Shown: positions 1-6,440, counted from the stretch's first letter. The stretch is 10,520 nucleotides of DNA from an uncultured Prevotella sp. (GCA_938018155.1 CALIIG010000013.1:1-10520), one strand, 5' to 3'. The notes: generated by a model from the sequence alone, not told the origin. Numbers and translations are program-made.

Positions 1-35
1 AAAAAAGGGAGGTTTCGGCTACCGTTCAGACCCCC
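1..35 (-). terminator. Candidate intrinsic terminator after the GH gene
   Basis: Read on the minus strand, a G5 run (35-31) can pair with the C-rich stretch at 12-7, with an inner CGG/CCG stem (24-22 with 18-16). Six T residues (6-1) follow at once, reaching the window edge. It lies about 90 bp past the tandem TAA TAA stop of the 702-residue glycosidase gene, a sensible place to end the leftward operon. A second hairpin, CCCCCT/AGGGGG with a 5-nt loop (38-54), sits just before it. The pairing was done by eye, includes one G-T pair and an internal loop, and the T run may continue outside the window. Confidence 0.4.
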
Positions 36-48
36 AACCCCCTAACTT

Positions 49-114
49 AGGGGGCTTGTACCCACCGAACAGGGGGCTTGTGCACACCGGACAGGGGGCT
101 TGTGCACACCAGAA
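49..114. repeat. Tandem array, three 22-bp units (array 1)
   Basis: Three head-to-tail units of exactly 22 bp start at 49, 71 and 93, each beginning AGGGGGCTTGT. Units 2 and 3 contain the perfect palindrome TGTGCACA (79-86 and 101-108); unit 1 has a decayed version (TGTACCCA, 57-64). Units 2 and 3 differ only near their 3' ends. The array lies between the stop codon of the glycosidase gene and the candidate terminator, so it would be transcribed in that gene's 3' untranslated region. As 22 is not a multiple of 3, it is unlikely to be coding. Confidence 0.9.
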
Positions 115-123
115 AAAACTTTA

Positions 124-2232
124 TTACCGTTCCTTCAGCATAATAACGCTGGTGGCAGGAACGTGGTATTGCAGGGATTTGGCGGCGTTAAGATGGCCGG
201 CGGGTGCTAACAGCGCGTCGTCGTAAGGCAGTTCGGCAGCGAGGTAGCGGTAGGCATCGAAGGTGCCCGACGTGCTGCGGTAGCTGTTATTCAGGCTGAT
301 GGTATACGACGTATCATCGGGATTGGCGAATACGTACACCCATTTGCCGTCGGTGTTCTTAAATGCTGAGGCCGTAAGATTGCCCTGACTGGTGGCAATG
401 GGGTATGTCATGGCACCGGGACGCACATGGCAAGTGAGCATGCTGTAAGCGTAATACTGTGGCCGCGGCTCGTAATCGTACTTCAGTTTATTGTAGTAAG
501 GCTCGCTGCGATAGGCATTTTTTACATACCTCCACATCCCAATCTGCTGCATAGAAGGGTAGCTGTCGTAGGCACTATACCAGGAATCGAAGAGCTGCCA
601 GTAGCTGCAGCCGCTGGCTCCGTTGTTTAAGAAGTTCAGCACAAGGCGGTCGATGAGTATGCCCCGCCTGTAAAAGTCGATGTCGGTTTGGCGTGCAGCC
701 GCTACGGTTCGGTTGCTTCCGAACTCGCCTACAAAGTGTTTCCTGCCCACGGCACGGGCTAAATCAACGTTCGTTCTTTCCCAGGCACCTATCTCTGCGT
801 TCGTATTCTCGTAGCCGAACTTATAGCAATGGGTGTTGAATATGCCCGCAACGTCGGCCGTTCGCGCGCAGGCCTCTTTCAAAAACGGTACGTCACTGTC
901 GATATTGTCGCTTAAATTGAGCGATATTTTATGAGCAATGCCCATGCGTTGCAGCTGTGCAGCTATCTTGTGACAGATGGAAGCGTAGCCCTCTGCCGTC
1001 ATTTTCTGCCAGTGACCGGGGTAGAAATTGGGTTCGTTGATAGGGGTAAGCATCTTCACGCACGTGTAATGTTTCGTATCAATCAGATGTTTTGCAAGGA
1101 TGGCACAGTTCTCAGCCCACTCGTTATAGTCTTTAGGGACGAAGAGCCAGTTGCCTGTTTGTCCGCCCGCCATCCAGGTATTGGCCGTCGCTCCCCAGAA
1201 AACGAGCGTCACTTCAGCACCTGTTTCTTCGGCCAAATCAAGTTCCTTGTACAGTGCCTGCATTTCGGGGGTGTTGAAATTCAGCGCATCCCAGTTGGTG
1301 GTATTGGGGTCGTTGTTGTCGTTTACCGGCTCAAACCACTGTGAAAGCACCCATACCCGGAAGTTGTGCGGGCGCATTTTCTTCACCCTTGGCACAATAA
1401 TATTGTCCCAGTCGGCAGGCCTGGCACCGTCGTTTTTAGCCATACAGGCGGTGAGAAAATGGGGGTCAAACTCGACGCCTATTCCCTGAAGGGGCGTTCC
1501 TGTGGGGCTTCCCACGTTTAAAGACAGGGCTTTTGTTTTGGGCTGATGGGCCACGGGGCGAATACAAAAGCCCAAATCGCGCATGTTTTCCTGCAATTTT
1601 CGTTCGCCGTTTTTAAAGCCGAGAAAGCGCGCTTTCGATGCCGTGGTGGCAGAATTGGCCGACCAGTAGAAACCGCATGTGCCTGTGTTATCGTGGGTTT
1701 TGCCATTAAAAATGTTGCCTGCAGCGGGCAGAAATATGCTGTTGCCGTTGGTACCCGTTACGGTGTAGCCTTTGGTGCCGTTGTAACGGCCCCATGTCCA
1801 CGTGCAGTTATCGATGAGTTCCTGCAGCTGTGCCGATGTAGGCAAGGCCCACTGACTGCCTAAAGCCTCGGTGGCACCATCGTTGCGACCTGCCGAAATG
1901 TTTGTGCCGAGGCTTACGTAATGGCCTGCAATATAATGTTTATAGTTTTGTTGGGTGAAGGTTGTTTTCGTCATCGCCTCGCCCCATGCGAAGAAATCGC
2001 CGCTCTCATCGGGGTAAACGGCTCCCAGATTGCAGCTTGCCCACAGTGTATGGCTCGGCAAGGCCAGGTCGACGGCACTGAGGCGGTCGTCGGCAAACGT
2101 AATATTCGCGATTGAATGAACGGGTATAGCTTTCATCCCGCCGCTGGCAGGACGGATAACCAGTTGCGTCTGGGCGGTGGCATTTAAGGCCAGGAAGGCG
2201 GCCGGGACGATGGTAAGAATATGATTTTTCAT
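124..2232 (-). CDS. Secreted FISUMP-domain / clan GH-A glycoside hydrolase fusion
   Basis: The 702-residue product has a signal peptide (1-20, cleavage near NATA-QTQ) and a short 'LVIR...IANITF' module (24-46). A FISUMP-like domain (Fibrobacter succinogenes major paralogous type, about 53-227) follows, with SCNLGA, AWGE, CTWTW (143-147), LPAAG (168-172) and a final IRPV. A TIM-barrel glycosidase occupies about 245-590 and a beta-sandwich tail about 595-702. The barrel shows clan GH-A hallmarks: FRVW near strand 2, PINEPN with Glu400 as likely acid/base, THCY near strand 6, FVGEFGS with Glu503 as likely nucleophile, and SYWQLFD near strand 8. The ending VPATSVIML resembles the side sandwich of GH30/GH39-type enzymes. 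I cannot fix the family (GH5, GH30 or GH39-like) or the substrate. It is the last gene of a leftward group, 77 bp after the 231-residue gene, and ends in tandem TAA codons. The exported location and double-displacement beta-glycosidase chemistry are inferred from family knowledge. Confidence 0.85.
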   Translation of the reverse strand: MKNHILTIVPAAFLALNATAQTQLVIRPASGGMKAIPVHSIANITFADDRLSAVDLALPSHTLWASCNLGAVYPDESGDFFAWGEAMTKTTFTQQNYKHYIAGHYVSLGTNISAGRNDGATEALGSQWALPTSAQLQELIDNCTWTWGRYNGTKGYTVTGTNGNSIFLPAAGNIFNGKTHDNTGTCGFYWSANSATTASKARFLGFKNGERKLQENMRDLGFCIRPVAHQPKTKALSLNVGSPTGTPLQGIGVEFDPHFLTACMAKNDGARPADWDNIIVPRVKKMRPHNFRVWVLSQWFEPVNDNNDPNTTNWDALNFNTPEMQALYKELDLAEETGAEVTLVFWGATANTWMAGGQTGNWLFVPKDYNEWAENCAILAKHLIDTKHYTCVKMLTPINEPNFYPGHWQKMTAEGYASICHKIAAQLQRMGIAHKISLNLSDNIDSDVPFLKEACARTADVAGIFNTHCYKFGYENTNAEIGAWERTNVDLARAVGRKHFVGEFGSNRTVAAARQTDIDFYRRGILIDRLVLNFLNNGASGCSYWQLFDSWYSAYDSYPSMQQIGMWRYVKNAYRSEPYYNKLKYDYEPRPQYYAYSMLTCHVRPGAMTYPIATSQGNLTASAFKNTDGKWVYVFANPDDTSYTISLNNSYRSTSGTFDAYRYLAAELPYDDALLAPAGHLNAAKSLQYHVPATSVIMLKER

Positions 2233-2309
2233 AGTAATTCAGATGAATTTACAGGGTATGGCGAGTGGAATATTCGAAAAAAGCCGTGTTCTGAAAATCG
2301 TTTTTCGGA

Positions 2310-3005
2310 TTATTTTACGGGGCGGACAGGCAATCCCAGGTATCTGTTTTCGTAGTCGACAGCCCGTTTTGTGCTGTTTATTTCTAAGGTAAAGGCTTCG
2401 AAATCGCTCCTGTCGGCGAGGGCTGAAACCCAGAAATATCCCACAGTTCCCTTGTCTTGTGCGTGCCCGTCAACGCGTTTCCCGGCGGCAGGCAGGAATA
2501 TTTTGTTGCCGTTGGGGCCGGTAACCGTGTATCCTGCCACGCCGTTGGTGACGCCCCAGGCCCACGAACATTTCTTTAAAAGCTCGTCAGCCTGTTCCTT
2601 TGTAGGAATTTTCCAGGGCAGCCCCAGCTGCGAAGTGGCAGCGTCGTAAGCGGTAGCGGTGATGTTTTCGAGCGTTTCCTCATAGGGATAAGTGCCGTGA
2701 ATATGGTCGTAAAGGCTGTATTGCGACAAACTATACATGGTTTTGTCGTTCTTTTCGCCCCATGCAAAGTAGGCCCCGTCGTCCTCGGGATGCAGTGCTC
2801 CCACGTTACACGAGCCCCATTGTGTGCCTGAAGGCAGACCCAAATCGACGGCTTCTATTCCCCCTTCGTCAAATTCGACAACGCCTCCCTGTTGTAACGT
2901 GTAGGTGGTTGTGTTGCCGTTGACGTCGCGAATAATCATTTTGGTTTGTGCGTGCAGCGCAAAAGTGGCCATGAGCAGCACAAAAACAGTAACGAATCGT
3001 TTCAT
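2310..3005 (-). CDS. Secreted single-domain FISUMP-like protein
   Basis: The 231-residue product has a signal peptide (1-20, ...ALHAQ) and a short strand module 'MIIRDVNGNTTTY...VVEFDEG' (23-48). One FISUMP-like domain then fills the rest: AVDLGLPSGTQWGSCNVGA (52-70), AWGE (81-84), CSWAW (146-150), GPNGNKIFLPAAG (163-175) and the terminal VRPVK. It is the stand-alone version of the N-terminal half of the neighbouring glycosidase. No catalytic residues are evident, so a binding or surface role is inferred, not shown. Its ATG overlaps the stop of the upstream 177-residue gene (ATGA at 3002-3005), which suggests translational coupling within one transcript. The domain is common in Bacteroidales secreted proteins, mostly without assigned function. 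Confidence 0.85.
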   Translation of the reverse strand: MKRFVTVFVLLMATFALHAQTKMIIRDVNGNTTTYTLQQGGVVEFDEGGIEAVDLGLPSGTQWGSCNVGALHPEDDGAYFAWGEKNDKTMYSLSQYSLYDHIHGTYPYEETLENITATAYDAATSQLGLPWKIPTKEQADELLKKCSWAWGVTNGVAGYTVTGPNGNKIFLPAAGKRVDGHAQDKGTVGYFWVSALADRSDFEAFTLEINSTKRAVDYENRYLGLPVRPVK

Positions 3006-3535
3006 GGCAGCGTAAGTTTCAAGGTTGACTGTGCGGCCTTTATCACAATAACATGCACCCCTGCGTGGGCATGCCGCACGATGTTTTCCTGCTTAATGAC
3101 GAGTGTTCCCTGCCCGTTGGTGCAGAACGTATGCAGCAGCAGGCCGTCAATGGTGTACAGTTTTACGGGTTCTTTGGGCGTTGTGCCTTCAATTTTTATG
3201 CCTTCAGGCGTGACGGTGATGAGGCAGTGGCCCTGTCCCTGCTGTGTGATGGGATTGATACCGCTGGGTACAGCTTCGAACGTAATGCGCTCAACGTCGG
3301 CCACGGGATACGTAACGGTAGTGCCGTTTGTGCTTAGTTGCAGCTCGGTGGCGTTGTAGGTTATCTTCGGTTTTGCCGAAAGGGCGTAGGAAATACTCCC
3401 TCCCTGCTTCTTCCAAATGGTGACTTGCGTGTCGCCGGCTGTTGTCGTGGCGGTTACGCCGGCCCATAAACACAGGGCGGCCAGGGTGTAACGCATCCGC
3501 GAAAAAGAAAAAAACCGGTGGTGTTTGTTATTCAT
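3002..3535 (-). CDS. Small secreted protein with IxxITF modules and sorting-like tail
   Basis: The start chosen is the ATG at 3535 (MNNKHHRFF, 177 residues), preceded by an A-rich stretch. An in-frame ATG at 3577 lies inside the loop of an upstream hairpin and adds a segment unlike a signal peptide; one at 3496 would also leave a usable leader. The N-terminus is basic with a hydrophobic stretch ending near TTAGDTQ (about residue 35). Two adjacent strand motifs follow, 'TIWKKQGGSISYALSAKPKITY' in pattern and 'LSTNGTTVTYPVADVERITF', resembling the 'DG...I.SITF' module at the start of many Bacteroidales secreted proteins. The end (about 105-177), with VKLYTIDGLLL and GVHVIVIKAAQSTLKLTL, resembles a type IX secretion C-terminal sorting domain. 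No enzyme motif is seen and I do not recognise the gene. It is first in the three-gene operon and overlaps the next start by 4 bp. Confidence 0.75.
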   Translation of the reverse strand: MNNKHHRFFSFSRMRYTLAALCLWAGVTATTTAGDTQVTIWKKQGGSISYALSAKPKITYNATELQLSTNGTTVTYPVADVERITFEAVPSGINPITQQGQGHCLITVTPEGIKIEGTTPKEPVKLYTIDGLLLHTFCTNGQGTLVIKQENIVRHAHAGVHVIVIKAAQSTLKLTLP

Positions 3536-3558
3536 AGCGTGGCTTTTTAGTTGGGAAT

Positions 3559-3597
3559 ACCCCACGCAAACAACCATAGGGAGGTTTGCTGTGGGGT
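3559..3597. promoter_or_regulatory. Long hairpin in leader of the three-gene operon
   Basis: CCCCACGCAAAC (3560-3571) pairs with GTTTGC-T-GTGGGG (3584-3596): twelve base pairs with a single bulged T at 3590, extended by an A-T pair (3559/3597), enclosing a 12-nt loop. No T run follows on either strand, so it is not a standard intrinsic terminator. Its inner edge is 24 bp upstream of the chosen start at 3535 on the minus strand. It could be a leader-RNA structure controlling the secreted-protein operon or a protein-binding inverted repeat; the sequence cannot decide. Confidence 0.6.
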
Positions 3598-3618
3598 GGT
3601 TTGCACGACAGTTGTTAA

Positions 3619-3706
3619 CCTTAATCTATTATGAAAAGTACCTTAATCTATGATAAGAAGTACATAAATCCATTATAAGAAGTACATAAATCCATTATGA
3701 AAAGTA
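3619..3706. repeat. Tandem array, four 22-bp units (array 2)
   Basis: Four contiguous AT-rich units of exactly 22 bp start at 3619, 3641, 3663 and 3685, all ending AAGTA, with a 4-nt start of a fifth (CATA, 3707-3710). Units 1-2 begin CCTTAATC and units 3-4 begin CATAAATC. The second halves pair differently, with units 1 and 4 sharing ATTATGAAAAGTA and units 2 and 3 sharing ATAAGAAGTA. Each junction creates a GTAC palindrome. The array sits 84 bp upstream of the chosen start of the three-gene minus-strand operon and downstream of the 437-residue gene. Confidence 0.9.
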
Positions 3707-3742
3707 CATATCCCTTTTTATATATCGTGCCGGGGAAATGTT

Positions 3743-3792
3743 AAAAACGCTTCTTTCTGCATGTAATAACCTTTCTGTTACACGGTATGCAG
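3743..3792 (-). terminator. Candidate terminator after the 437-residue gene
   Basis: On the minus strand, starting 11 bp past the stop codon, CTGCAT (3792-3787) and GTAA (3781-3778) pair with TTACATGCAG (3766-3757). The stem has 10 bp with a 5-nt bulge and an 11-nt loop. A run of five T follows at 3747-3743. The bulge and the 9-nt gap before the T run make it weaker than a textbook terminator. If real, it separates the 437-residue gene from the downstream operon. Confidence 0.4.
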
Positions 3793-3802
3793 CGCGAAAG
3801 CA

Positions 3803-5116
3803 TTATTTGACAACCTTTTTGCCGCCTGCGATGTAGATGCCTGTGGGCAGGCCTTCGAGTGCTTTTTCGGTTTTCACATTAGCCTTTACGCGAATACCCT
3901 GCAGGTTAAATACATCGACCGTAGCATCTGTTGTTTTCACGGTTCCAATGCCGGTGGGGTCGGTTAACAGCTGTCCGTCAACGCTGCACTTTAGTGTTTC
4001 GGGCAAGCCGGCGTCGGTAGTGGTGATGTATGCCGTGTTGGCGAGCACATCAAGTGAGCCGTTACTCTTCACGAAAGCGAAGCCGTTGAACACGTATGTC
4101 CCTGCCGGAGCACTCATTTTATGATACGAACCCTGGAAGGTGGCGTTGCCTTCGGTCGTAGCTCCCACCGAGTTGTCACCGTCAATCAATCGATTTCCCA
4201 TTGGGCTGTTATAGCCGGAGGCAGGCAGAACAAGGTATGGTGTGCCGCGGACAATGGTGCCATCGGCTCCCAATGATTCAAATTTCGCAACGCCGTTATC
4301 AATGCCTTTGAATACGGCTATCTTGCTGACGATGTCGGCTAAATTGCATTGTCCTGCTTCGTTTGCAATGGCAAAGGGCACACATAACGGTCTCCACTCG
4401 TCCTCATCAGCCGTTGTTTTGAGCGTCGCAAAGACGTTATACTGTCCCAATGGCACCGGACTCTCCGTTGCTTCCTCGTCAAAGATGTAGCCCGGTATGC
4501 CCGGACGCACGCTCAAACCGAGGGCACGGTCCATCGTTATAATCTCCTTTACATCCTTGGTAAAGTGTAAACAGTAGGCCTCATTGGTGTTCAGCTCGTT
4601 GCGTGTTGTCGTCCAGTAGTAGCCGTCAGTGCCTTCTTTCTTCGTGTTCCGGCCGTCCTTGTAGCCTGCTGCGGGCAGAATGATGGTAGAACCGCTGGGT
4701 CCCTGCACGTAGTATACCTTGTCGTCGTCCGACCATGTCCATGTGCAGGTTTCGAGAAGCTCCTCCCATTGTGCCTTCGTTGGCGACTTAAGCCAGGTCT
4801 CTCCGTAGCACATGGCAACGTCCCAACAGTGGGGGTTGGCATACCATCCGGCAATATCGGTGGTGTTTATCTCCGTGTACATGTTGCCATAAGAGGCTGC
4901 ATTGTAGGTGCCCTGCGTGTGAATGTTGCCCCACTGGTAGTAATGGCCATAGGCTTTGGGGTCGGATGTGCCCGAGTTATGGTCGCACCAGCGCGACTGT
5001 GACGGTATGCCCATGAAGTTGGCATTGTTGTTTACATACTCGTTGATGTCGTCTTCTACGGCCCATAAGGCTGTCGACGCCATGAGAGCCAGCGTAAAGG
5101 TAAATAGTTTTTTCAT
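3803..5116 (-). CDS. Secreted FISUMP-like protein with Prevotella-type C-terminal tail
   Basis: The 437-residue product has a clear signal peptide (1-19, MKKLFTF...TALWA). A FISUMP-like domain spans about 30-205, with WCDHNSGT, YQWGN, CTWTW (124-128), ILPAAG (146-151), DGYYWTT and LSVRP (201-205). A beta-rich region of about 220-385 (LKTTADEDEWRPLCVPFAI, RGTPYLVLPAS) resembles the 'W..ICLPF...GTPYL' domain common in Prevotella surface proteins. The C-terminal tail (398-437: VDVFNLQGIRV...LPTGIYIAGGKKVVK) is sorting-tail-like. Unlike its two relatives downstream, it lacks the short 'IxxITF' module after the leader and its domain opening has drifted from VDLGLPSG. No catalytic motif is evident; a surface or extracellular binding role is inference. 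I found no convincing promoter in the long region upstream. Confidence 0.85.
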   Translation of the reverse strand: MKKLFTFTLALMASTALWAVEDDINEYVNNNANFMGIPSQSRWCDHNSGTSDPKAYGHYYQWGNIHTQGTYNAASYGNMYTEINTTDIAGWYANPHCWDVAMCYGETWLKSPTKAQWEELLETCTWTWSDDDKVYYVQGPSGSTIILPAAGYKDGRNTKKEGTDGYYWTTTRNELNTNEAYCLHFTKDVKEIITMDRALGLSVRPGIPGYIFDEEATESPVPLGQYNVFATLKTTADEDEWRPLCVPFAIANEAGQCNLADIVSKIAVFKGIDNGVAKFESLGADGTIVRGTPYLVLPASGYNSPMGNRLIDGDNSVGATTEGNATFQGSYHKMSAPAGTYVFNGFAFVKSNGSLDVLANTAYITTTDAGLPETLKCSVDGQLLTDPTGIGTVKTTDATVDVFNLQGIRVKANVKTEKALEGLPTGIYIAGGKKVVK

Positions 5117-5540
5117 ACTGTTGTTTTAAGAGTTAGTGTTATTCGTTTTTGGTTAATTGCGGTATTATTCACGCTTTGTGGCGGTTTTATCCGCATTTTT
5201 CGCTTGCCGGGCGGCGTTTGATGGATGATTTTAGCGACGCCCTGTGTGTGTTCAGTGGTGTTCAGGTTGTTATAAGAGAGGCAAATGTCACTTATCCTGC
5301 GCTTTCAGTATTTCAGTTTCGCTGATAAACCGTGGCTTTACGTCTGTCCCGTTCCGTTTGCTTCTGATGTGTCATACAAGGTAGCTTTAACGGTTAAACG
5401 GTGATCTGCTGCAATGTTAAAGAAAAAATCAGTACGCTGCAACTTTTTTAAGCAGATTAAATCATGTTTTAATGATAATTAATAAAAACGAGTTTGATAT
5501 TTAATATATGTTTATAATGGAGCATGCTTACGCTGATAGT

Positions 5541-5552
5541 CTGAAATTTCAG
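5541..5552. promoter_or_regulatory. 12-bp perfect palindrome CTGAAATTTCAG
   Basis: CTGAAATTTCAG is its own reverse complement. Its inner ten bases, TGAAATTTCA, recur as a perfect palindrome at 5869-5878, 33 bp before the large repeat array. Two copies of the same 10-bp palindrome in one intergenic region suggest sites for a dimeric regulator, but no regulator can be named. Confidence 0.35.
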
Positions 5553-5669
5553 TGTAGCTGAGCAACTCCCCTGCCGGCTGCAAATATCGCAAAAATGAGA
5601 GAAATGTAAACGGCTTATTATAAGCTATTTACGAAAACATAACCAGTTTCGTCCCGTTTTTGTGCTGAA

Positions 5670-5704
5670 AAAACAGTGCGTTTACGCCGTAATCGTACTG
5701 TTTT
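5670..5704. promoter_or_regulatory. 35-bp near-perfect palindrome with TTACGCCGTAA centre
   Basis: Arms AAAACAGTGCG (5670-5680) and CGTACTGTTTT (5694-5704) flank the palindromic core TTACGCCGTAA (5682-5692). Of 17 opposed positions, 15 are Watson-Crick, one is G-T and one is mismatched. T4 follows on the plus strand and T6 ends the structure on the minus strand, so it could act as a bidirectional terminator. The core equals that of the tandem array starting 220 bp further right, so it could instead be an isolated site for the same factor. Confidence 0.65.
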
Positions 5705-5901
5705 CGGGCATGGAAAACAAAGGCAAAATGGCAATAAAAGGGAGATTTAAGATTGTAAAAAACGAAAGTTTTTGACATTTTTACCGTTCAGTCATGCTTT
5801 TTTCATCTATTCCTGATAGAATTTATCCTCCCGGTTCCGTTAATTTCCGTTGGATTATGATTAAGGCATGAAATTTCAATCATTCAGATTTTTATTTCCC
5901 T

Positions 5902-6098
5902 TTACGGCACTATTGCGTTGCGTTTATGATGTAATCGTTTTGCGATTACGCCGTAAACAGGTTTGTTTTTGACGGTTTCCGGCTGCCTTTACGGCGTAAT
6001 TGCAACGCGTTTACGGCGTAATCGCGACCCGTTTACGATGTAAACACAATACCATTACACCGTAATTGTCGGCCCATTGCGCCGTAATGGCAAATATC
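5902..6098. repeat. Array of nine ~22-bp units with TTACGNNGTAA core (array 3)
   Basis: Cores start at 5902, 5924, 5946, 5989, 6011, 6033, 6055 and 6077. Steps are exactly 22 bp except for one 43-bp step that holds a decayed 21-bp unit (5968-5988). Cores read TTACGGCACTA, TTATGATGTAA, TTACGCCGTAA, (decayed), TTACGGCGTAA twice, TTACGATGTAA, TTACACCGTAA and TTGCGCCGTAA: an 11-bp inverted repeat of five-base arms around one centre base. The 11-bp spacers vary far more than the cores. A possible further decayed unit starts at 6099 (TGATGCCGGTA). The array ends about 380 bp upstream of the phosphodiesterase start. Confidence 0.9.
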
Positions 6099-6205
6099 TG
6101 ATGCCGGTATGGTAACTTTTTGATATATCCGGGGTTGCACCTTTATGCCGGAATTATGGTTCCCTTGTTTTGCACCTGCCGGTTTTTTATGCTGTCCGCC
6201 TTTTT

Positions 6206-6222
6206 GCTTTACACAGTAAAGC
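6206..6222. promoter_or_regulatory. Inverted repeat GCTTTAC-ACA-GTAAAGC
   Basis: Perfect 7-bp arms separated by three bases. No T run follows on either strand, so a terminator is unlikely; an operator-like site or a small RNA stem is possible. It lies about 255 bp upstream of the phosphodiesterase start. Confidence 0.35.
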
Positions 6223-6382
6223 TGTATGCTTAAGAGGGCAGGGGTGCGAACTTAACGCGGGTAAGCTAAAGGCATGATGCTGTATTTATTTCGCTCATAC
6301 CCCGTTGTGACAGGTCTTCTGCGCAAGGGTACCTATATAATAAGGATGCAGTGGCTTGACAACTAAACGTTATACACAATTA

Positions 6383-6407
6383 ATTAACGTAAATTTTTAT
6401 TAACGTA
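6383..6407. promoter_or_regulatory. Direct repeat ATTAACGTA x2 upstream of promoter
   Basis: ATTAACGTA occurs at 6383-6391 and 6399-6407 (16-bp step), and a third AACGT lies at 6366-6370. They are just upstream of the candidate -7 box. LacI-family proteins favour operators with a central CG, so these are conceivable targets of the regulator encoded downstream, but no clean symmetric operator is seen. Confidence 0.3.
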
Positions 6408-6432
6408 CGCATAATATTTGAACCTTAAAGCT

Positions 6433-6440
6433 TATATTTG
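6433..6440 (+). promoter_or_regulatory. Bacteroidetes-type -7 box TATATTTG
   Basis: TATATTTG matches the TAnnTTTG -7 consensus of the Bacteroidetes housekeeping sigma factor exactly and ends 37 bp before the phosphodiesterase ATG. That gives a short A/T-rich leader. A TTTG at 6417-6420 is too close to serve as the usual -33 element, and no better -33 was found. Confidence 0.5.

Noticed and set aside
931..1489. Plus-strand frames of 137 and 112 codons inside the glycosidase gene
   Set aside because: They overlap the well-supported minus-strand gene and each other and have no domain or plausible initiation context.
2275..2307. CGAAAAA/TTTTTCG arms between the 231- and 702-residue genes as a terminator
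   Set aside because: Only 7 A/T-rich pairs around a 19-nt loop; more likely chance in an intra-operon gap.
3536..3577. Upstream in-frame ATG giving a 191-residue form of the small secreted protein
   Set aside because: The added 14 residues precede the natural basic signal-peptide start, and this ATG lies in the loop of a strong hairpin.
5401..5460. ATCTGCT/AGCAGAT arms as a small RNA or terminator
   Set aside because: Seven pairs enclosing 40 nt with poor inner pairing and no T run after the stem.
5902..6098. CRISPR array
   Set aside because: Unit length is 22 bp with an 11-bp core and no 28-36-bp repeat or unique spacer of CRISPR size; no cas genes are nearby.
6121..6190. CCGG pairs followed by T6 (near 6180) as an intrinsic terminator
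   Set aside because: Only four pairs can form and no gene ends immediately upstream.
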